The notes: generated by a model not told the origin, from the letters alone. A DNA stretch of 64,000 nucleotides from Delphinapterus leucas (GCF_002288925.2 NW_022098031.1:6336647-6400646), one strand, 5' to 3'. Shown: positions 24,950 to 37,081, numbered from the stretch's first letter. Program-made: numbers and translations.

Positions 24950-25290
24950 ATTTTAGATTTACTGAAATATTGCAGAAAAGGTACAGAGTTCCCATATATC
25001 CTTCACCCAGCTTCCCCTAATACAAATAACTTATATAACTAGAGTAAAATTGCCAAAGCTAAATAAATAATGTCTGTCCAGTATTAGTAACTAAACTTCA
25101 ACTTTATTTGAATTTTAGCAGTTTTTTAATTGTTAGCTTTTTCCTGTCCCAGAATCAAACCCAGATCACACATTTCATTTAGATTTCATGTCCACTTAGT
25201 GTTAGCCAATCCAGAATGTGCCATAATGTTTCATAGTTGTTCTCTTCAATACTTTTGAAGAGTACTGTTTAATTATTTTGTAGAATGTCC
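24950..25290. mobile_element. Probable interspersed repeat (L1M-like, family uncertain)
   Basis: The stretch from ttttagatttactgaaatat through acagagttcccatatatcct and cttttgaagagtactgttta to gtagaatgtcctttaatttg follows a text that recurs widely in mammalian genomes. I associate it with an old LINE but am not sure of family or orientation. Confidence 0.4.
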
Positions 25291-25849
25291 TTTAATTTGG
25301 GTTTGTTTGTGTGTATTTATGGTATATCTTTCAATCCTTTTACCTCTAAGCTATACATGTTTTTATACTTATAACTGATTTATTATATACAGTATGTAGT
25401 TGGGTCTTACTTTAAAAGGCAGAACATATTTCTTTTAACTAAGATGTTTACACCATTCCTATTTCAATCTTATTGTTGATAACCAGTTTAAATCTATCAT
25501 CTTTTGAATTGTTTGTCAGATAGTTTCAACATTTGTGTCAGATCAGAGGGTCTATTTCTAAAGATACTGTCTCTCAGAAGATTGCTGTTTTATCCTATCT
25601 TTTAGAAGCCTTGTCTTTTTCTTTTTTTTTTTTTTACTGATAGCCAGATATCTCTATGAGAAAGTAGAGACTGAAATAAATGAGCACTTCTTTACTTCTG
25701 GGCCTCTAGGGTGCAAATTTGGGGTAATCCACTTATGATTTATTATTGTTCTTGTAAACAATAATTTATATTTTTTAAAAATTCAGAAACAAGAAAAACA
25801 ACGTATATTTACCTCCAAATTTATTATTTCCTGTGTTCTTCATTCTTTT
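25291..25849. other. Unassigned AT-rich DNA
   Basis: Nothing recognised. Confidence 0.4.
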
Positions 25850-26940
25850 ATGTACACACGGTTAAACAAACAATGGGTCAAAGTAGAAATCACAATAGAA
25901 ATCAGAAAATATACAGAGATAAACAAAAACCAAAACAGCACATTCCAAAATGTGTGGGGTGAGGCAAAAGCAATGCTAATTGGGAAATCTATAGATTTAA
26001 ATTCTTAAAATAACAAAAGAAGAAAGATCTCAAACCAACAGCCTAACTTTACACCTTGAAGAACTAGAGGAAAAAAAAAAAAAGAGCAAAGTAAATCCAA
26101 AGCTAGTAGAAGAAGGAAATAATAAAGATTGGAACAGAAACAAAAAAAAATAGAGAATAGAGAAACAATAGAAAGAACCAATAAAACCAAAATTAGTTTT
26201 TGAAAAGATCAAGAAAGTTGACTAATATTTAACTTGACTCATATAAAGAAGTAAAGAGAGAAGACAGAAATAAATAAAATGGGAAACAGGAAATGAGAAC
26301 GGGGATATTACTATTAAACTTACAGAAATAAAAAGGACTGTAAGATAATACTAAGAACAATTATATGTCAACAAATTGTTCTAGATAAAATGGATAAATT
26401 CCTAGAAACACATAAAATGCCTAAATTGACTCAAAATGAAGAAAACCTCAACAGACCAAACAAGAGACCAAATCAGTAATCAAAAACTTCCCAGCAAAGT
26501 CCAGGGCTAGAAGGCTTTACTAATAAATTCTGTCAAATATTTATAAAAGAATTAAAACTATTTTATCTCAAATGCTTCTAAAAAATCAGTAAAAGAGGAT
26601 GGAACACTTCATAACTTATTCTGTGAAGCCAACATCACCCTGATACCAAAGCCAGGTATAAACATCACAAGAATAGAAAACTACAGACCAATATCCCTTA
26701 TGAGTATTGATTAAAAGTCCCTCAACATAACTAGCAAACCAAATCTAACAGCATTTTAAAAGAATTATATACCATAACCAAGTGAGATTTATGCCAGAAA
26801 TACAAGGTTGCTTCAATATAAAATAATCACTGTAACACATGACATTAACAGAATGAAATTTAAAAAAACGATCATCTCAATTAACGCAGAAAAGTCATTT
26901 TTCCAAATCCAACACCATTTTTGTAATTAAGAAAAAACAT
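25850..26940 (+). mobile_element. Ancient L1M, ORF2 middle part (left piece)
   Basis: Decayed ORF2 in L1 order: end of the endonuclease, linker (the L1 block around KSWFFEKI is represented by ttagtttttgaaaagatcaa), early reverse transcriptase (gaaaactacagaccaatatc) and the INAEK...IQHHF block near 26,880-26,930. Stops are frequent. The L1 text halts at about 26,940 and resumes at about 27,291. Confidence 0.8.
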
Positions 26941-27290
26941 TCATATCTACAGATTACTGGATCATTTGTATAAGCATACACTAACCAAGATGATTCTCTA
27001 ATACAAGCATCATGAAGTCTGTTTCTGTGACTAAGTGAGGAGAATGGGGGTGTGTACATCTCTGGGGAGGGGATACAATAATGAATACATTTCTTCACAC
27101 TCAAATCTATCAGCTCTGCTACCAAACAGCGTTGTAACCCTGAGCAAGACATCTTGTCTATTGGCATCCTTGTCTGTAAATAACGTCCTTCCTATATTAT
27201 TAGATATTATGAGTCACCAAAATTACAGGAGGTGGGAGGAAAAGAAGCAGACTAAGTAAAGTTGCAAAGCAGAAAAAAGAAACACTCACA
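26941..27290. repeat. Non-L1 block inside the L1M, with a MIR-like core
   Basis: About 350 bp unrelated to L1 separates two L1M pieces that are adjacent in the L1 consensus. At 27,112-27,180 it carries a MIR-like core: agctctgctaccaaacagcg, then ccctgagcaagacatcttgt, then ccttgtctgtaaataac. No target duplication was recognised. Confidence 0.5.
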
Positions 27291-28479
27291 AAAGTAGGAA
27301 TAGAACGGATCTTTCACAGCATGATAAAAGGAATTTTGTTTTTAAAAACCCAAAAAACAAAAACCAACATCATAGCAAACATTATACTCAATGATGAAAG
27401 ACTAAAAGCCCGATGGAGAATGGTACATAGCACAAACACAAAAACTAATAATATACTATATAAAAAGAAAATATCAATAATGACAAGAAAAATGAAAATA
27501 TTTATTACTCAAGTTAATAAATCATAATTACAAATATTTCTTAATAAATAAAAGCTGTCAAAATAAAAAATATATGTTATCTTGTAAACAATTCTTTATA
27601 TAAAACCTATAGGATATGAAAAGGTAACAGTCAGAAGAAAAATTATAGTTTGAAAGGCATTAAAATAAAAACAAGAAATACAGAGAAAGTGAATATGCTT
27701 TCATATAAAATGAGTGGAAAAATAGCTAAGTAAACCAAAAGGAAGTAGAGACACAGAAATAATAGTGGAAAGTAACTGGAAAATGTAATACTATTATAGT
27801 TAAATATTAAAAACAATATTTCTTTAAAAAGTCAAATAAAACTTTAGGAACTATTTTTATAAATGGATCAAAGGCAGAAATTAACAATATCTAGAAAGAA
27901 TTATGTAACTACAGATATGAAAGCATTTAAAATTTATAGAAGTGATCTGTACAGCTTTATACAAATTAATTTTAAAGTCTAATTAGAAAGAAAATTTTCT
28001 AGGTAAATTTAATTGGCAAAAATTAACTAAAAAAGAAGAAAGCTTGAAAAATAAACAGTCAAAAAATAATAAAAGAAATTATTAAATAACTACACAAATA
28101 GGTGCTGAGCTTAGATGGTTATAGAGGTTGACCTTAACCAATCTTCAAGGAATAAATACTTAGATCTTATTAATGGAGCTCCAAACCACAGAAAAAAGGT
28201 TGGAAAATTACAGATAATGAATTGAACATAACCCTGAAACTAGAACCAATAAAGGAGAGAACAACAAAACAATGCTAGAGACCAGTATCACTTTAGAAAA
28301 TTCATGCAAATAACACACTGCAAAACATAGTTCATAGCCATTTAAATAGCAGTACGTCTTGACTAAGAAGTATTTACTTAGCTATTCAAATATGCTTTGA
28401 TATTACAAATTTTACCAATGCAATTCACTTCATTAGCAGTTTCAAGGTAAAGTGCTCAGAGTCTACTAGTGTAGAAATA
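27291..28479 (+). mobile_element. Ancient L1M pieces (right part, mosaic)
   Basis: It resumes with a KVGIE-like block (caaaagtaggaatagaac) and an ANIILNDERLKAR block near 27,360-27,415. It then passes into more decayed L1-like text, including a cataaccctgaaactagaac reverse-transcriptase block at about 28,230. The order is not collinear, so at least two L1 copies or rearrangements are involved. The boundary between pieces is uncertain. Confidence 0.5.
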
Positions 28480-29190
28480 ACTTCTCTTGTACCAACCCTT
28501 TCAGTCAACAACTATAATCTCTGGAAAAAATACAAATAGCTACTTGAAAGCATTGGAAAATCTTCAAAAGTAAGCAGACACTGGATGGCAGTCTACACTT
28601 GGGTTAAGGAAACACCATTAGTGAGTATTGGACAATAAACTCAAAGTTTTTTCCAGAGAGTAAGCTGAGTCTTACTGGCTTGAATAACAAGAGTACAGAG
28701 ATTGAGGTAAACAGCAACTGAAAAGGAAGAAAAATAAATCACAGAAAGAGAGAGCCATAGGTTTTAGCCTCAAATTTTCTAAAATATCTCTGCCCAAATC
28801 TCAAACTGCCTCCTAAATTATGTGTGTGGGGAAGACTTCAAGAAGCTTAGCTAAGAACCAAAGAAATAAACAGAGAAATTCTGCTATAACCTATGACAGG
28901 GAAGACAAAATTTAGAGTTAGAGTCTAGCCAATTTCACCAGTTTTCTTAAAAAGAGAAATCAACATTTTTCAGAAAAACAGAATTTAGAGCTTATGCTAT
29001 GTATCACTCATAATATCTAGGATACATTTCAGCATTACTAAGTGTAGGAAGAAATTGGAAAATGTGACCAAGATTTAAGAGGAAAGGCTATCAGCACAGG
29101 CTAATCTAAAAATGATCCAGATGTTGGAATTAGCAGACAATTATTTTAAAATAGCTATTTTAACTATGTTCAAAGGCATGTGCTGAGATA
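28480..29190 (+). mobile_element. Ancient L1M 5'UTR / pre-ORF1 fragment
   Basis: The block atgatccagatgttggaatt followed by agcagacaattattttaaaa, and a taggatacatttcagcatta block upstream, match the 5' region of old L1M elements. Confidence 0.6.
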
Positions 29191-29715
29191 GATTAGAGTT
29201 AAATAAATGGAGCAATATACATTGTTCACAGATAGGAATATTCAATATCATGTCAATTTTATCCAAGTTGATCTACAGGTTCAATGAAATACCAATCAAA
29301 ATCCTATCAGGCTTTTTTTTGTGTGTGGAAGTTGACAAGTTGGTTCTAAAATACATATGGATTCAAAGGACCTGGAATGTATAAAACACCTCTGAAAAAT
29401 AAAACAACTTGGAGAACATACGCTACCAGATTTCAATGTTGACTACATAAAGCTTCATTATCAAAACATGGAAGCCTGGTGTGAAGAGAAGAAAATTGAT
29501 CAATGATACAGAAAAGAAAGTCCACAAATAGATTCACACATATATGTTTAATTAAATTTGACAACGAAGCCAAAGCAATTCAGTGGAAAGAGGATAGTAA
29601 AAAAATGATGCTGGAATAAATGGATAACCATATATAAAAAAAAAATGAACTTCTACGCTTAACTAGCAACATATACCACAGATAAAACAAAAACAAACTC
29701 AGATTAGACTATATA
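29191..29715 (+). mobile_element. Ancient L1M ORF2 3' part
   Basis: It contains the L1 ORF2 order: tgatctacaggttcaatgaa (LIYRFNEIP-like), a VLKYIWIQRT-like block, and the segment equivalent to the L1 text around RKDSLFNKW, all with many stops. It directly follows an L1 5' fragment, implying an internal deletion or two abutting insertions. Confidence 0.75.
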
Positions 29716-29734
29716 GCTAGAAATTGCAAGGAAA

Positions 29735-29920
29735 GGGATTGTCACCCAGAGCCTGTAGAAGGGACCACAGTCTTACCAGCAGCTTGATTTTAGCCATGGA
29801 GGCCTTTTTTGGAATTCTGACCTATGGAAATGCAACATAATAGACTTATGTTGCTTTAAGTCACTAAGTGCATGGTAATTTTTTACTATAACGACAAAAA
29901 CCTGATACAAAACCTTTTGC
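29735..29920 (+). mobile_element. MLT1-type MaLR LTR 3' end
   Basis: A partial LTR: a gagcctgtagaagggacca block, gcttgattttagccatggag, then ttgctttaagtcactaagtg and a decayed tggtaattttttac...ctgatacaaa end. Only the 3' part is present. Confidence 0.75.
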
Positions 29921-30764
29921 TGCATATAACATGTCTATAAGCTCTCTTTTCTTTTTTCTTTTTTTTTTTTGATTCAGTAAGAATGCAATGAGTGCAGTCA
30001 GTAGTAGTGGGCAAAACAGTTAAAGTCAGTAAAAAATGCTAAAATCTGATTTCGAATCTCTGTTTTCAGAGTCATTATGCAGATGTTATTTTCTGTAGGT
30101 GAAATGACGGAGTTGCTGCCCCCAACAGACTTGCATATTTTAAGTGTAGACTACTGGGAAGATCCATCTAATAACCACAGTGTACTGATGGAGTAGTTCT
30201 TTTCAGCTTACCAACAGGAGGATGAAATCAACTTCTCTGAAAACATAATGAGTCCAAGGATAGAGCCACTAATCAGAAATGAGCTGAACAGGACATGGAG
30301 TAGGAATAGGCTCAAGAGGGGCAAAAGGTCTAGTTCAAGATATGACCGAGTGGGAAAGAGAATGAAGGTCCAAATACAGTAGTCTAAAGATATAACTGGG
30401 GCTAAAAGACTCTTTTGAGATTGTTCAGGATTGCTAGGTCAGCTTTTTCTACTAGGAAAGAGGCACAACCCCGGCAATTCTGAGGAGTACATTGAGGCCT
30501 AGCAATGACAAGCCATAGTTTTTTGCAGCTTTACTCTGTTGACAGCTGAAATGAAAAGCCTGTTAGCGTTCAGTAACAGGCCATCGTTGCTATGATCATA
30601 GCAAAGTTTTCAGATACAAGGAATATTAAAATCCCTGGCTCAGATAAGCAGGGAGAAATAGTTTAGGTCTAATTACTTGTTATTTTTACCTATTAAATAT
30701 TTACATCCATGGTATTAGGAATTTTTAGAGGTAGAAGAAAACTTAGAGATCATCAAGTTTCCCT
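29921..30764. other. Unassigned DNA
   Basis: No gene or family recognised. A T-rich run lies at about 29,946-29,972. Confidence 0.4.
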
Positions 30765-30985
30765 ACGGAACACTGTACCCACTAGCCACACTGGCTCTTG
30801 AGCACTTGAAATGTGGCCAATCCAAATTGAAATGTACTGTATGTATAAAATATTCACCAGCTTTCCTAGCCTTAGGATAAAAAGAAGAGGAATGTAAAAT
30901 GCCTCATTTTAGAACTTTTTTCAAAAATTGACTACATGTTGAAATATTAGTTTTAGATTTACTGAGTTAAACAATATATATAAAC
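30765..30985 (-). mobile_element. hAT-like MER element
   Basis: The plus strand reads cactagccacactggctctt, gagcacttgaaatgtggcca, atgtactgtatgtataaaat and tgactacatgttgaaatatt, a well-known MER text. It is the same family as 2,810-2,955 in opposite orientation. The family name is uncertain. Confidence 0.7.
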
Positions 30986-31830
30986 CTAGGGAGATGCTTT
31001 CTTCTTTGTATCTTACTCTTATTTCTTAGATCATCCTCCATTTAGATGGTGACTTTGAAGGATGAAATAAATCATACACTTGAGAATGTATTAAATGAAA
31101 GTTCCCAAAAGTTGAAAGCTGAGATTGAGGCATAGAGAAATTAAGATATTAGGAAAGAGACTTCTATTTTTCAGAGTCTAGTGTATATTAATGGGCAATA
31201 TTAAGACTTGTTTAGCAAAATGTCAACACTGCTAATTTCCCTGCTTAATGTTATGTAACAAATCCAACTATATGTATTTTAAAAAATTTCTTCTCTGTTT
31301 TCACAACTCTTTCTTATGGACCTTATTTTCTATTATATATTATAAGAACGTCCTAACTCATGCCTCTGAATATATTAAAATACCTTATCAACCTATTCTC
31401 TGTATAAATCTCAGAGTAATCTTTCTAAATTATAAATTTATTATGCCATTCTCTGGATTAAAATATGTGGCAACATTTCCTTCAATATGTGACAAATAAA
31501 ATCTCATCTAGAAATAAAATGCAATTCTAGCTTAAGCACCAGTACTTCTCAATACCCTAATTCCGTGCTAACCTGCAAGTAGTTCCCCCTAACATATGTT
31601 CATCCATTTCCACTTATGTGGGATAAAATGCAGTGAAGAAGTCTTAGTAAATCTAGTCAAATCAAAGTGGTCTTAGCAAATTACATCATATCAAATTAAG
31701 GTAAACAGAGCAAGCTAACTCCTGCAAAGAAAAATCCCAATGAGAATATTTTTTAGTAAGTAGGGTGGGCAGAATTTATGAATTGCATATTTTTATGTTA
31801 TAATTTACCACGCACAAAACTTTACTTTAG
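30986..31830. other. Unassigned DNA
   Basis: Nothing recognised. Confidence 0.4.
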
Positions 31831-32072
31831 CCAAAACTACTTTTTTTTTTTTTTTTTTTTTTTTTATTGCGGTACGCGGGCCTCTCTGCTGTGGCCTCTT
31901 CCGTTGCGGAGCACAGGCTCCGGATGCGCAGGCTCAGCGGCCATGGCTCACGGGCCCAGCCGCTCCACGGCATGTGGGATCTTCCCGGACTGGGGCACGA
32001 ACCTGTATCCCCTGCATTGGCAGGCGGACTCTCAACCCCTGCACCACCAGGGAAGCCCCAAAACTACTTTTT
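31831..32072 (-). mobile_element. CHR-type tRNA-derived SINE with TSD
   Basis: A minus-strand SINE of about 210 bp. Its poly(A) is the 25-T run at 31,841-31,865, next to a ttgcggtacgcgggcc junction, and its head complement is ccaccagggaagcccc ending at about 32,058. The duplication ccaaaactacttttt is present at 31,831-31,845 and 32,058-32,072. The head carries the polymerase III A- and B-box analogues of its tRNA ancestor (B box decayed). Many CpG sites survive, suggesting a fairly young insertion. Confidence 0.95.
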
Positions 32073-33484
32073 ATAATTAGTTCTTGCATTTTTCATGGTT
32101 GATTACAGGCAAGATGAACATATCCTGATCTTGAGGGTGATTTCAACATAAATGCAACTTTACTTTGATGTTAAATCTTGCTTGAATTTTCCTACTCTGG
32201 ACTTTTGTTTGATACTAACAGCTTTTAAAATTTTTACTTTATTTTGCTGATATTTGTTATTTCCTTAACATTTTCATAACTTTTAATTTGCTTTGACTTT
32301 AACTCTGGTCTCAACCAAGTCCAGAAACTCTTTTAATTTCCAAACATTGCAGTTTAACATGTAGTTATGATTTTGTGCTCATTTTTGTTCATTTTTATTA
32401 TATATGCCTTTGTAATGGAATATATGGTTATTATATCACATAGTTATCCTGCTTACTTGTATGAACATTGTTAAGAAAAAAAGTAAATTATCTGTATCTT
32501 CAAAATTATTAAGCATCTTGTTAAAAGTATCATGTTTTATAATCAACTTTAATTCACATTATTTACTTAATTTTACTCACTATTTTAGTATAAAATCTGC
32601 CTCCAAAAATCATACTTTACATTTGTTCATTTATTTGGATGATTAATAAACATTTACTACTTCATCATATTTCTTATGTTGCCATCTGCTGCTTTCCATT
32701 AAATCTAGAAATACCATGAAATTTATGACTGAAGGCTTTCTCTGTGCAACTGAATTGTGACTCCACAAAGTAAAAAAACTAGCCATTTTAAAATTTGTAA
32801 TCCACCATACGTACATTGGCTTTTGCTTTGAGATCAAAGATTAGAATATTTTTCCAACTAAATTTATTAAGTATAAATATTAATCTACTTTTTAAACTAG
32901 GTATATTCTATTTACAGAATCTGTAAAATTTTCATTTAGAGAAACAGCAATACTCCTTTTAAAATAAATTATTTAAGATCTTGTATTTGATTTCTGAACT
33001 ACATAATCAATACATATAAAAGAAACATTGAACTCTTCCCTAATATGATCTGCAGGTGTAATTGCACATTGTAAGCCAAAATACATAATTCAAGAAGCAG
33101 ATGATTCAGTTGAAAATATTTACGTAATATGTAAACTGTTTAAAGAACTTGACTTCTATTTTATTTAGAAATGTAAGTTTTATCTCACTGAATTAAATTC
33201 ATTACCAGTAGATCAAGCCCAACAATTAGAGAAACTTTGCAATAAACAAAGACTCATGAAGGATGGATAGGTTTGCCAAAGGACGAGAATGTTACAAACC
33301 TTGGACAAAAGGTATAGAGAAATAGTGGAGAAATGCAATTTGCAATCAGTCTAAAAATGGGAACTGCAGTCAAATGTGGAAGCTATGTTTTAAACTAGTA
33401 TTTTTATTCTATATACTACTGATGGCATTGCATGCCTTTGGGGGCAAGGAAACGGATCACATTTTTGCTCTACACAATTATCAC
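32073..33484. other. Unassigned AT-rich DNA
   Basis: Nothing recognised. Confidence 0.4.
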
Positions 33485-33720
33485 TGTCAGTAGTGATGGG
33501 GTGGATTGGAGCTAGGAAGAGTTGGAGATAAGAGAATCCTACTGGAATAGTGAAAGGCCAAGATTAATGATAATCCAAATGGTAGAAGAACAAGGACATT
33601 GAAAAAAGACACAAGACATTGAAAATATAGGATAAGTAAAATTCAATAAATGATAGAATGTATTGGGTCAAGAAGGTAAAAGAGTTTTCTATGATTCTTG
33701 GGGTTTTAAACCTGAGAAGT
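33485..33720 (-). mobile_element. Possible L2 fragment
   Basis: The text around tgatggggtggattggagct, agagttggagataagagaat and the ggtaaaagagttttctatga block resembles the complement of an internal L2 region. Divergence makes this tentative. Confidence 0.35.
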
Positions 33721-33859
33721 GACTATGGTATTAACATTATCCAAAATTTGCAACACCAGAAGGCAGGTTTCTGAAAGGAAAATGTTTTTACTTTTATTTT
33801 TATTTAGCCTTATTCTCACTGAATTGGAGCAGAGCAGCTGTCTCTGTGATTTGACAATT

Positions 33860-34096
33860 AAAAAGGTATTTCTGGGCTTCCGTGGTGGCGCAGTGGTTGA
33901 GAGTCTGCCTGCCGATGCAGGGGACACTGGTTCGTGAGCCGGTACGGGAAGATCCCACATGCTGCGGAGCGGCTGGGCCTGTGGGCCATGGCCGCTGAGC
34001 CTGCGCGTCCGGAGCCTGTGCTCTGTCCGCAACAGGAAAGGCCACAACAGAGAGAAGCCTGCGTACCGCAAAAAAAAAAAAAAAAAGGTATTTCTG
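33860..34096 (+). mobile_element. CHR-type SINE with perfect 15-bp TSD
   Basis: The body runs from about 33,875 to 34,081: head gggcttccgtggtggcgcag, 3' junction tgcgtaccgca, then an A-tail. The duplication aaaaaggtatttctg is exact at 33,860-33,874 and 34,082-34,096. The A box (tggcgcagtgg) is intact, while the B-box region (ggttcgtgagc) is altered. Confidence 0.96.
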
Positions 34097-34264
34097 ACTT
34101 TATGACTTCAAAATACTCTTTAATATTAGAAAAATGCCATTTTAAATCAATGTCCAGGTAGAACTAAAAGAAAAAAGTATTTCACTCAACCTGCCAGCAC
34201 AATTAGAAAAATTACAAGGGAGATATGCAAAATTGAGAATAATTAACGATTGCCATTCTAACCT

Positions 34265-34350
34265 TAATATTTGTTAGAAGTGATATAAAATGTTATAATC
34301 ATTTTGAAAAGAAATTTGGCAATTTGTTTCAAGACCCAGTAACCGAATAA
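34265..34350 (+). mobile_element. Possible ancient L1 3' scrap
   Basis: The phrase gaaatttggcaatttgtttc resembles the old L1 segment around TTTGGCAATATCTATC. It is short and weak. Confidence 0.25.
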
Positions 34351-34619
34351 AACTACATATGGGAAGAGTAGCCCTCCCAAACTGTTTGACACTGATAAAA
34401 ACTGGCATACAAAACATTTATCAATTAGTATTTTTGTGTATTTTTCTACAGACAAAAACGTTTGTCTTTCCGAACACAGAATATACTTCTTTGACTCCAA
34501 TTATACTCGTACTAAAATCTAAATAACAGCTTAAATAACTGCTTTAAAATATAACGTGGATTTTAAGGATATTACAACTAGAAGACTGATAAAGTATAAG
34601 AAAAATCAGAAAATACATT

Positions 34620-34772
34620 GGAAATTCATTTTCTTTTCTTTTTGGTTGCACCACGCAGCTTGCAGAATCTTAGTTCCCCGACCAGGGAGCCAGGGATTGA
34701 GCCTAGGGCCCTGCAGTGAAAGCACTGAGTCCTAACCACTAGACCACCAGGGAATTCCCAGAAATTATTTCT
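34620..34772 (-). mobile_element. Short tRNA-derived SINE (gggaattccctggtgg head)
   Basis: The complement of 34,632-34,759 begins gggaattccctggtggtcta and ends at a cgtggtgcaaccaaaaag tail. This is a shorter tRNA-derived SINE subtype than the other copies. Flanks gaaattcattttct and gaaattatttct look like a decayed target duplication. Confidence 0.88.
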
Positions 34773-35066
34773 AAAAAAACTAGTACTTCAACAACAAAAA
34801 AAATTCAATAGAGGTGTGGCAATATTTTTTAAAATCTAAAACTAATATTATAAATAAATTAAACAAGAATTGGTAAGAGAGTGTTGGAAAGTAAACAGTA
34901 AATATACCCTAAAGTCTCTTCTCATATGTGAAGGAGGCTATGAATGCATTTGTTTTAATGTTAACTAAAATAAATAAATACATTCACATGTAAACACATT
35001 ACAAAATGATTATAAGTAGTATCCAGAAACATAAGAGAAGGAGGTAAAATTTTATTACTGATGCAC
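34773..35066. other. Unassigned DNA
   Basis: Nothing recognised. Confidence 0.4.
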
Positions 35067-35258
35067 CAATGGTTCTCAAATTTTGGAGTATCTCAGAATC
35101 TTTTGGTATCATTGTTAGAATTAAATAGTCCTAGGATTCACTCCAAGAAATTCTAATTTTATTGTCCTTGGGGGAGGCTAGGCTATCAGCATTTTCAATA
35201 AACAATTCAGGTAATTCTGATACACATAGTGTTGGGATCCAATATTTGAAACATACTG
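35067..35258 (+). mobile_element. MER5A-like hAT-Charlie element
   Basis: About 190 bp beginning caatggttctcaaattttgg (consensus CAGTGGTTCTCAAACTTT) and ending atttgaaacatactg (for TTTGAGAACCACTG). Internal blocks atctcagaatctttt and aggtaattctgatacacata match MER5. The expected 8-bp duplication is not visible. Confidence 0.8.
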
Positions 35259-35796
35259 AATTTGAAAAGGAAGAAACAGTGGAATTTCCATGATTTAATT
35301 AATATAACTCAATTGAGATTTAAAAAAAAAAGAACTATAAAATATGATATAGAAAAATATAAGAAATAAGACTAAATACTCTGTTGTTGCAGTCAGCACT
35401 TATAAAATAAATGCTCCACATCCTTCCTATTTCTTCACATCAATAAACTTGGATGAAAGTTGTAGATATGTTATTGGTACAATTGGTCATATTTTTTTAT
35501 ACTAACAGCAAGAGAATCTGCAAAATGTGGTGTTTCTTTATAATTCTTAATAGTACTGGAATTCACACTTTTCAGAAATTTTGAATTGCAGTTAACTTGT
35601 TAAAAATGGTGAATCAGCAACAAATGATTGCTATCTTTTACAGCTCCCAAAAAGAAAATATGGAAGGTATTATGAATACCTATTAATATCTGAAAAATAG
35701 AAATAAATTGGCAATCTTCCTTCTAGCATTAGATAATATCTACTAGTGGAAAATGAATATGTATTTTTTATAAATGTATAAGAATGGCTGCTTATT
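35259..35796. other. Unassigned DNA
   Basis: Nothing recognised. Confidence 0.4.
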
Positions 35797-36013
35797 TTTT
35801 TTTTGTTTGTTTTTGTTTTTTGCGGTACGTGGGCCTCTCACTGTTGTGGCCTCTCCCGTTGCGGAGCACAGGCTCCAGATGCGCAGGCTCTGCGGCCATG
35901 GCTCACGGGCCCAGCCACTCCGCGGCATGTGGGATCTTCCCGGGCCGGGGCACGAACCCGTGTCCCCTGCATCGGCAGGCGGATTCTCAACCACTGCGCC
36001 ACCAGGGAAGCCC
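35797..36013 (-). mobile_element. CHR-type SINE
   Basis: A T-rich tail (35,797-35,820), the junction ttgcggtacgtgggcctctc and the head complement caccagggaagccc ending at 36,013. CpG content is high. Flanks ggctgcttattt and agctagttattt resemble a slightly decayed duplication. Confidence 0.95.
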
Positions 36014-36096
36014 AGCTAGTTATTTAAATAATAATAATAATATCCATCTATCTCTAAAGTATAGATATTTTTTCTACTTATAACTGGGTAGATGTA

Positions 36097-36361
36097 TGTT
36101 TAGTTTCCTATTGCTGCTGTAATAAATTACCACAAACTTATTGGCTTAAAAATAACAAAATTTATTTTCTTATAGTTTGGAGGTCAGAATTCCAAAATCT
36201 GTCTCTTAGGGCTAATGTCTAGTTGTCTGCAGAGCTGGGCCCTTCTGGAGAGTCTAAGGGGACAATGGGTTTTCTTGCCCTTTTTAGTTTCTAGAGGCCA
36301 CATGCATTCCTTAGCTCATGATCACTTCCTTGCCTCACTCCAACCTCTTGCTTCCAGTGTA
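36097..36361 (-). mobile_element. MLT1-type MaLR LTR fragment
   Basis: The plus strand reads the complement of an MLT1/MST LTR 3' half: tagtttcctattgctgctgt, aataaattaccacaaactta, ttggcttaaaaataac, then cctttttagtttctagaggc. The rest of the LTR is missing. Confidence 0.8.
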
Positions 36362-36561
36362 ACAAAATTATGGATATAGTTTGGTGGGGTACCAGAAAAG
36401 GAAGGACTTACTAGAATTGATGTTAATACACAATAAATAGGTAGGAAGAAGATTTTTCAGTGTGTTTCAAAATGATGGCCCCAGGTACCAAGAAATGAGT
36501 TATTATGTGGATTGGATCTGCATCTCCAGGGAGATAAAGCCTTTGAATGCCCCTTCTAAAT
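36362..36561. other. Unassigned spacer between two LTRs
   Basis: 200 bp that I cannot assign. It ends in taaat, the left copy of the duplication flanking the next LTR. Confidence 0.4.
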
Positions 36562-37081
36562 TGTATTAGTCAGGATTTTCCAAAGAAGCAGACCAACAAG
36601 GTGAGTGAGAGAGAAAGAGAGAGACAGAGAGAGATATTTGTTATAGGAATTGGCTCATGCAATTATGAAGGCCAAGAAGTCCCATGATCTGCTGTGTGCA
36701 AGCTGGAGAACCAGGAAGCCACTGGTATCATTCAGTCTGAGTTCAAAGGCCTTAAGAATTAGGGGACTGATGGTGTAAGTCCTGGTATGAATCTGAATGC
36801 CTGACAATGAGGAGTGCTGATGTCTGAGAGCAGAAGAAGATAGATGTCTCAAGTAGAGAGAGTTTATTTGCCCCTTTTCTACCTTTTTGTTCTATTCAGG
36901 CCCTCAACAGATTGGATAATGCTGATCCCCATTGATGAGGGTCCTCTTCTTTACCCAGTTGAGTGACTCAAATGCTAATCTCTTTTGGAGGCATCCTCAC
37001 AGACACCCAGAAATAATGTTTTATCAGTTTCCTGGACCTACTTTAGCCCAGTGAAGCTGAGACATAAAATGAACCATCACA
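36562..37081 (-). mobile_element. Complete solo LTR with TG...CA ends and TAAAT duplication
   Basis: 520 bp beginning tgtattagtcaggattttcc and ending aaaatgaaccatcaca, with canonical TG and CA termini on both strands. taaat is duplicated exactly at 36,557-36,561 and 37,082-37,086, the 5-bp signature of retroviral-type integration. No internal retroviral genes are present, so it is a solo LTR left by recombination. It is the same family as 14,053-14,660. A GA-rich simple repeat (36,603-36,632) occupies the same part of the LTR as the CA/TA repeat does in the other copy. It probably belongs to ERVL/MaLR; the subfamily is not assigned. Confidence 0.85.

Noticed and set aside
24764..25042. 92-codon plus frame and 61-codon minus frame with Ser/Leu or Arg/Glu runs
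   Set aside because: Produced by the pyrimidine tract; low complexity, not coding.
33875..33960. tRNA-like A and B boxes
   Set aside because: They belong to the tRNA-derived head of a SINE. No tRNA cloverleaf with an anticodon arm and acceptor stem is complete, so no tRNA gene is called here or in the other SINEs.
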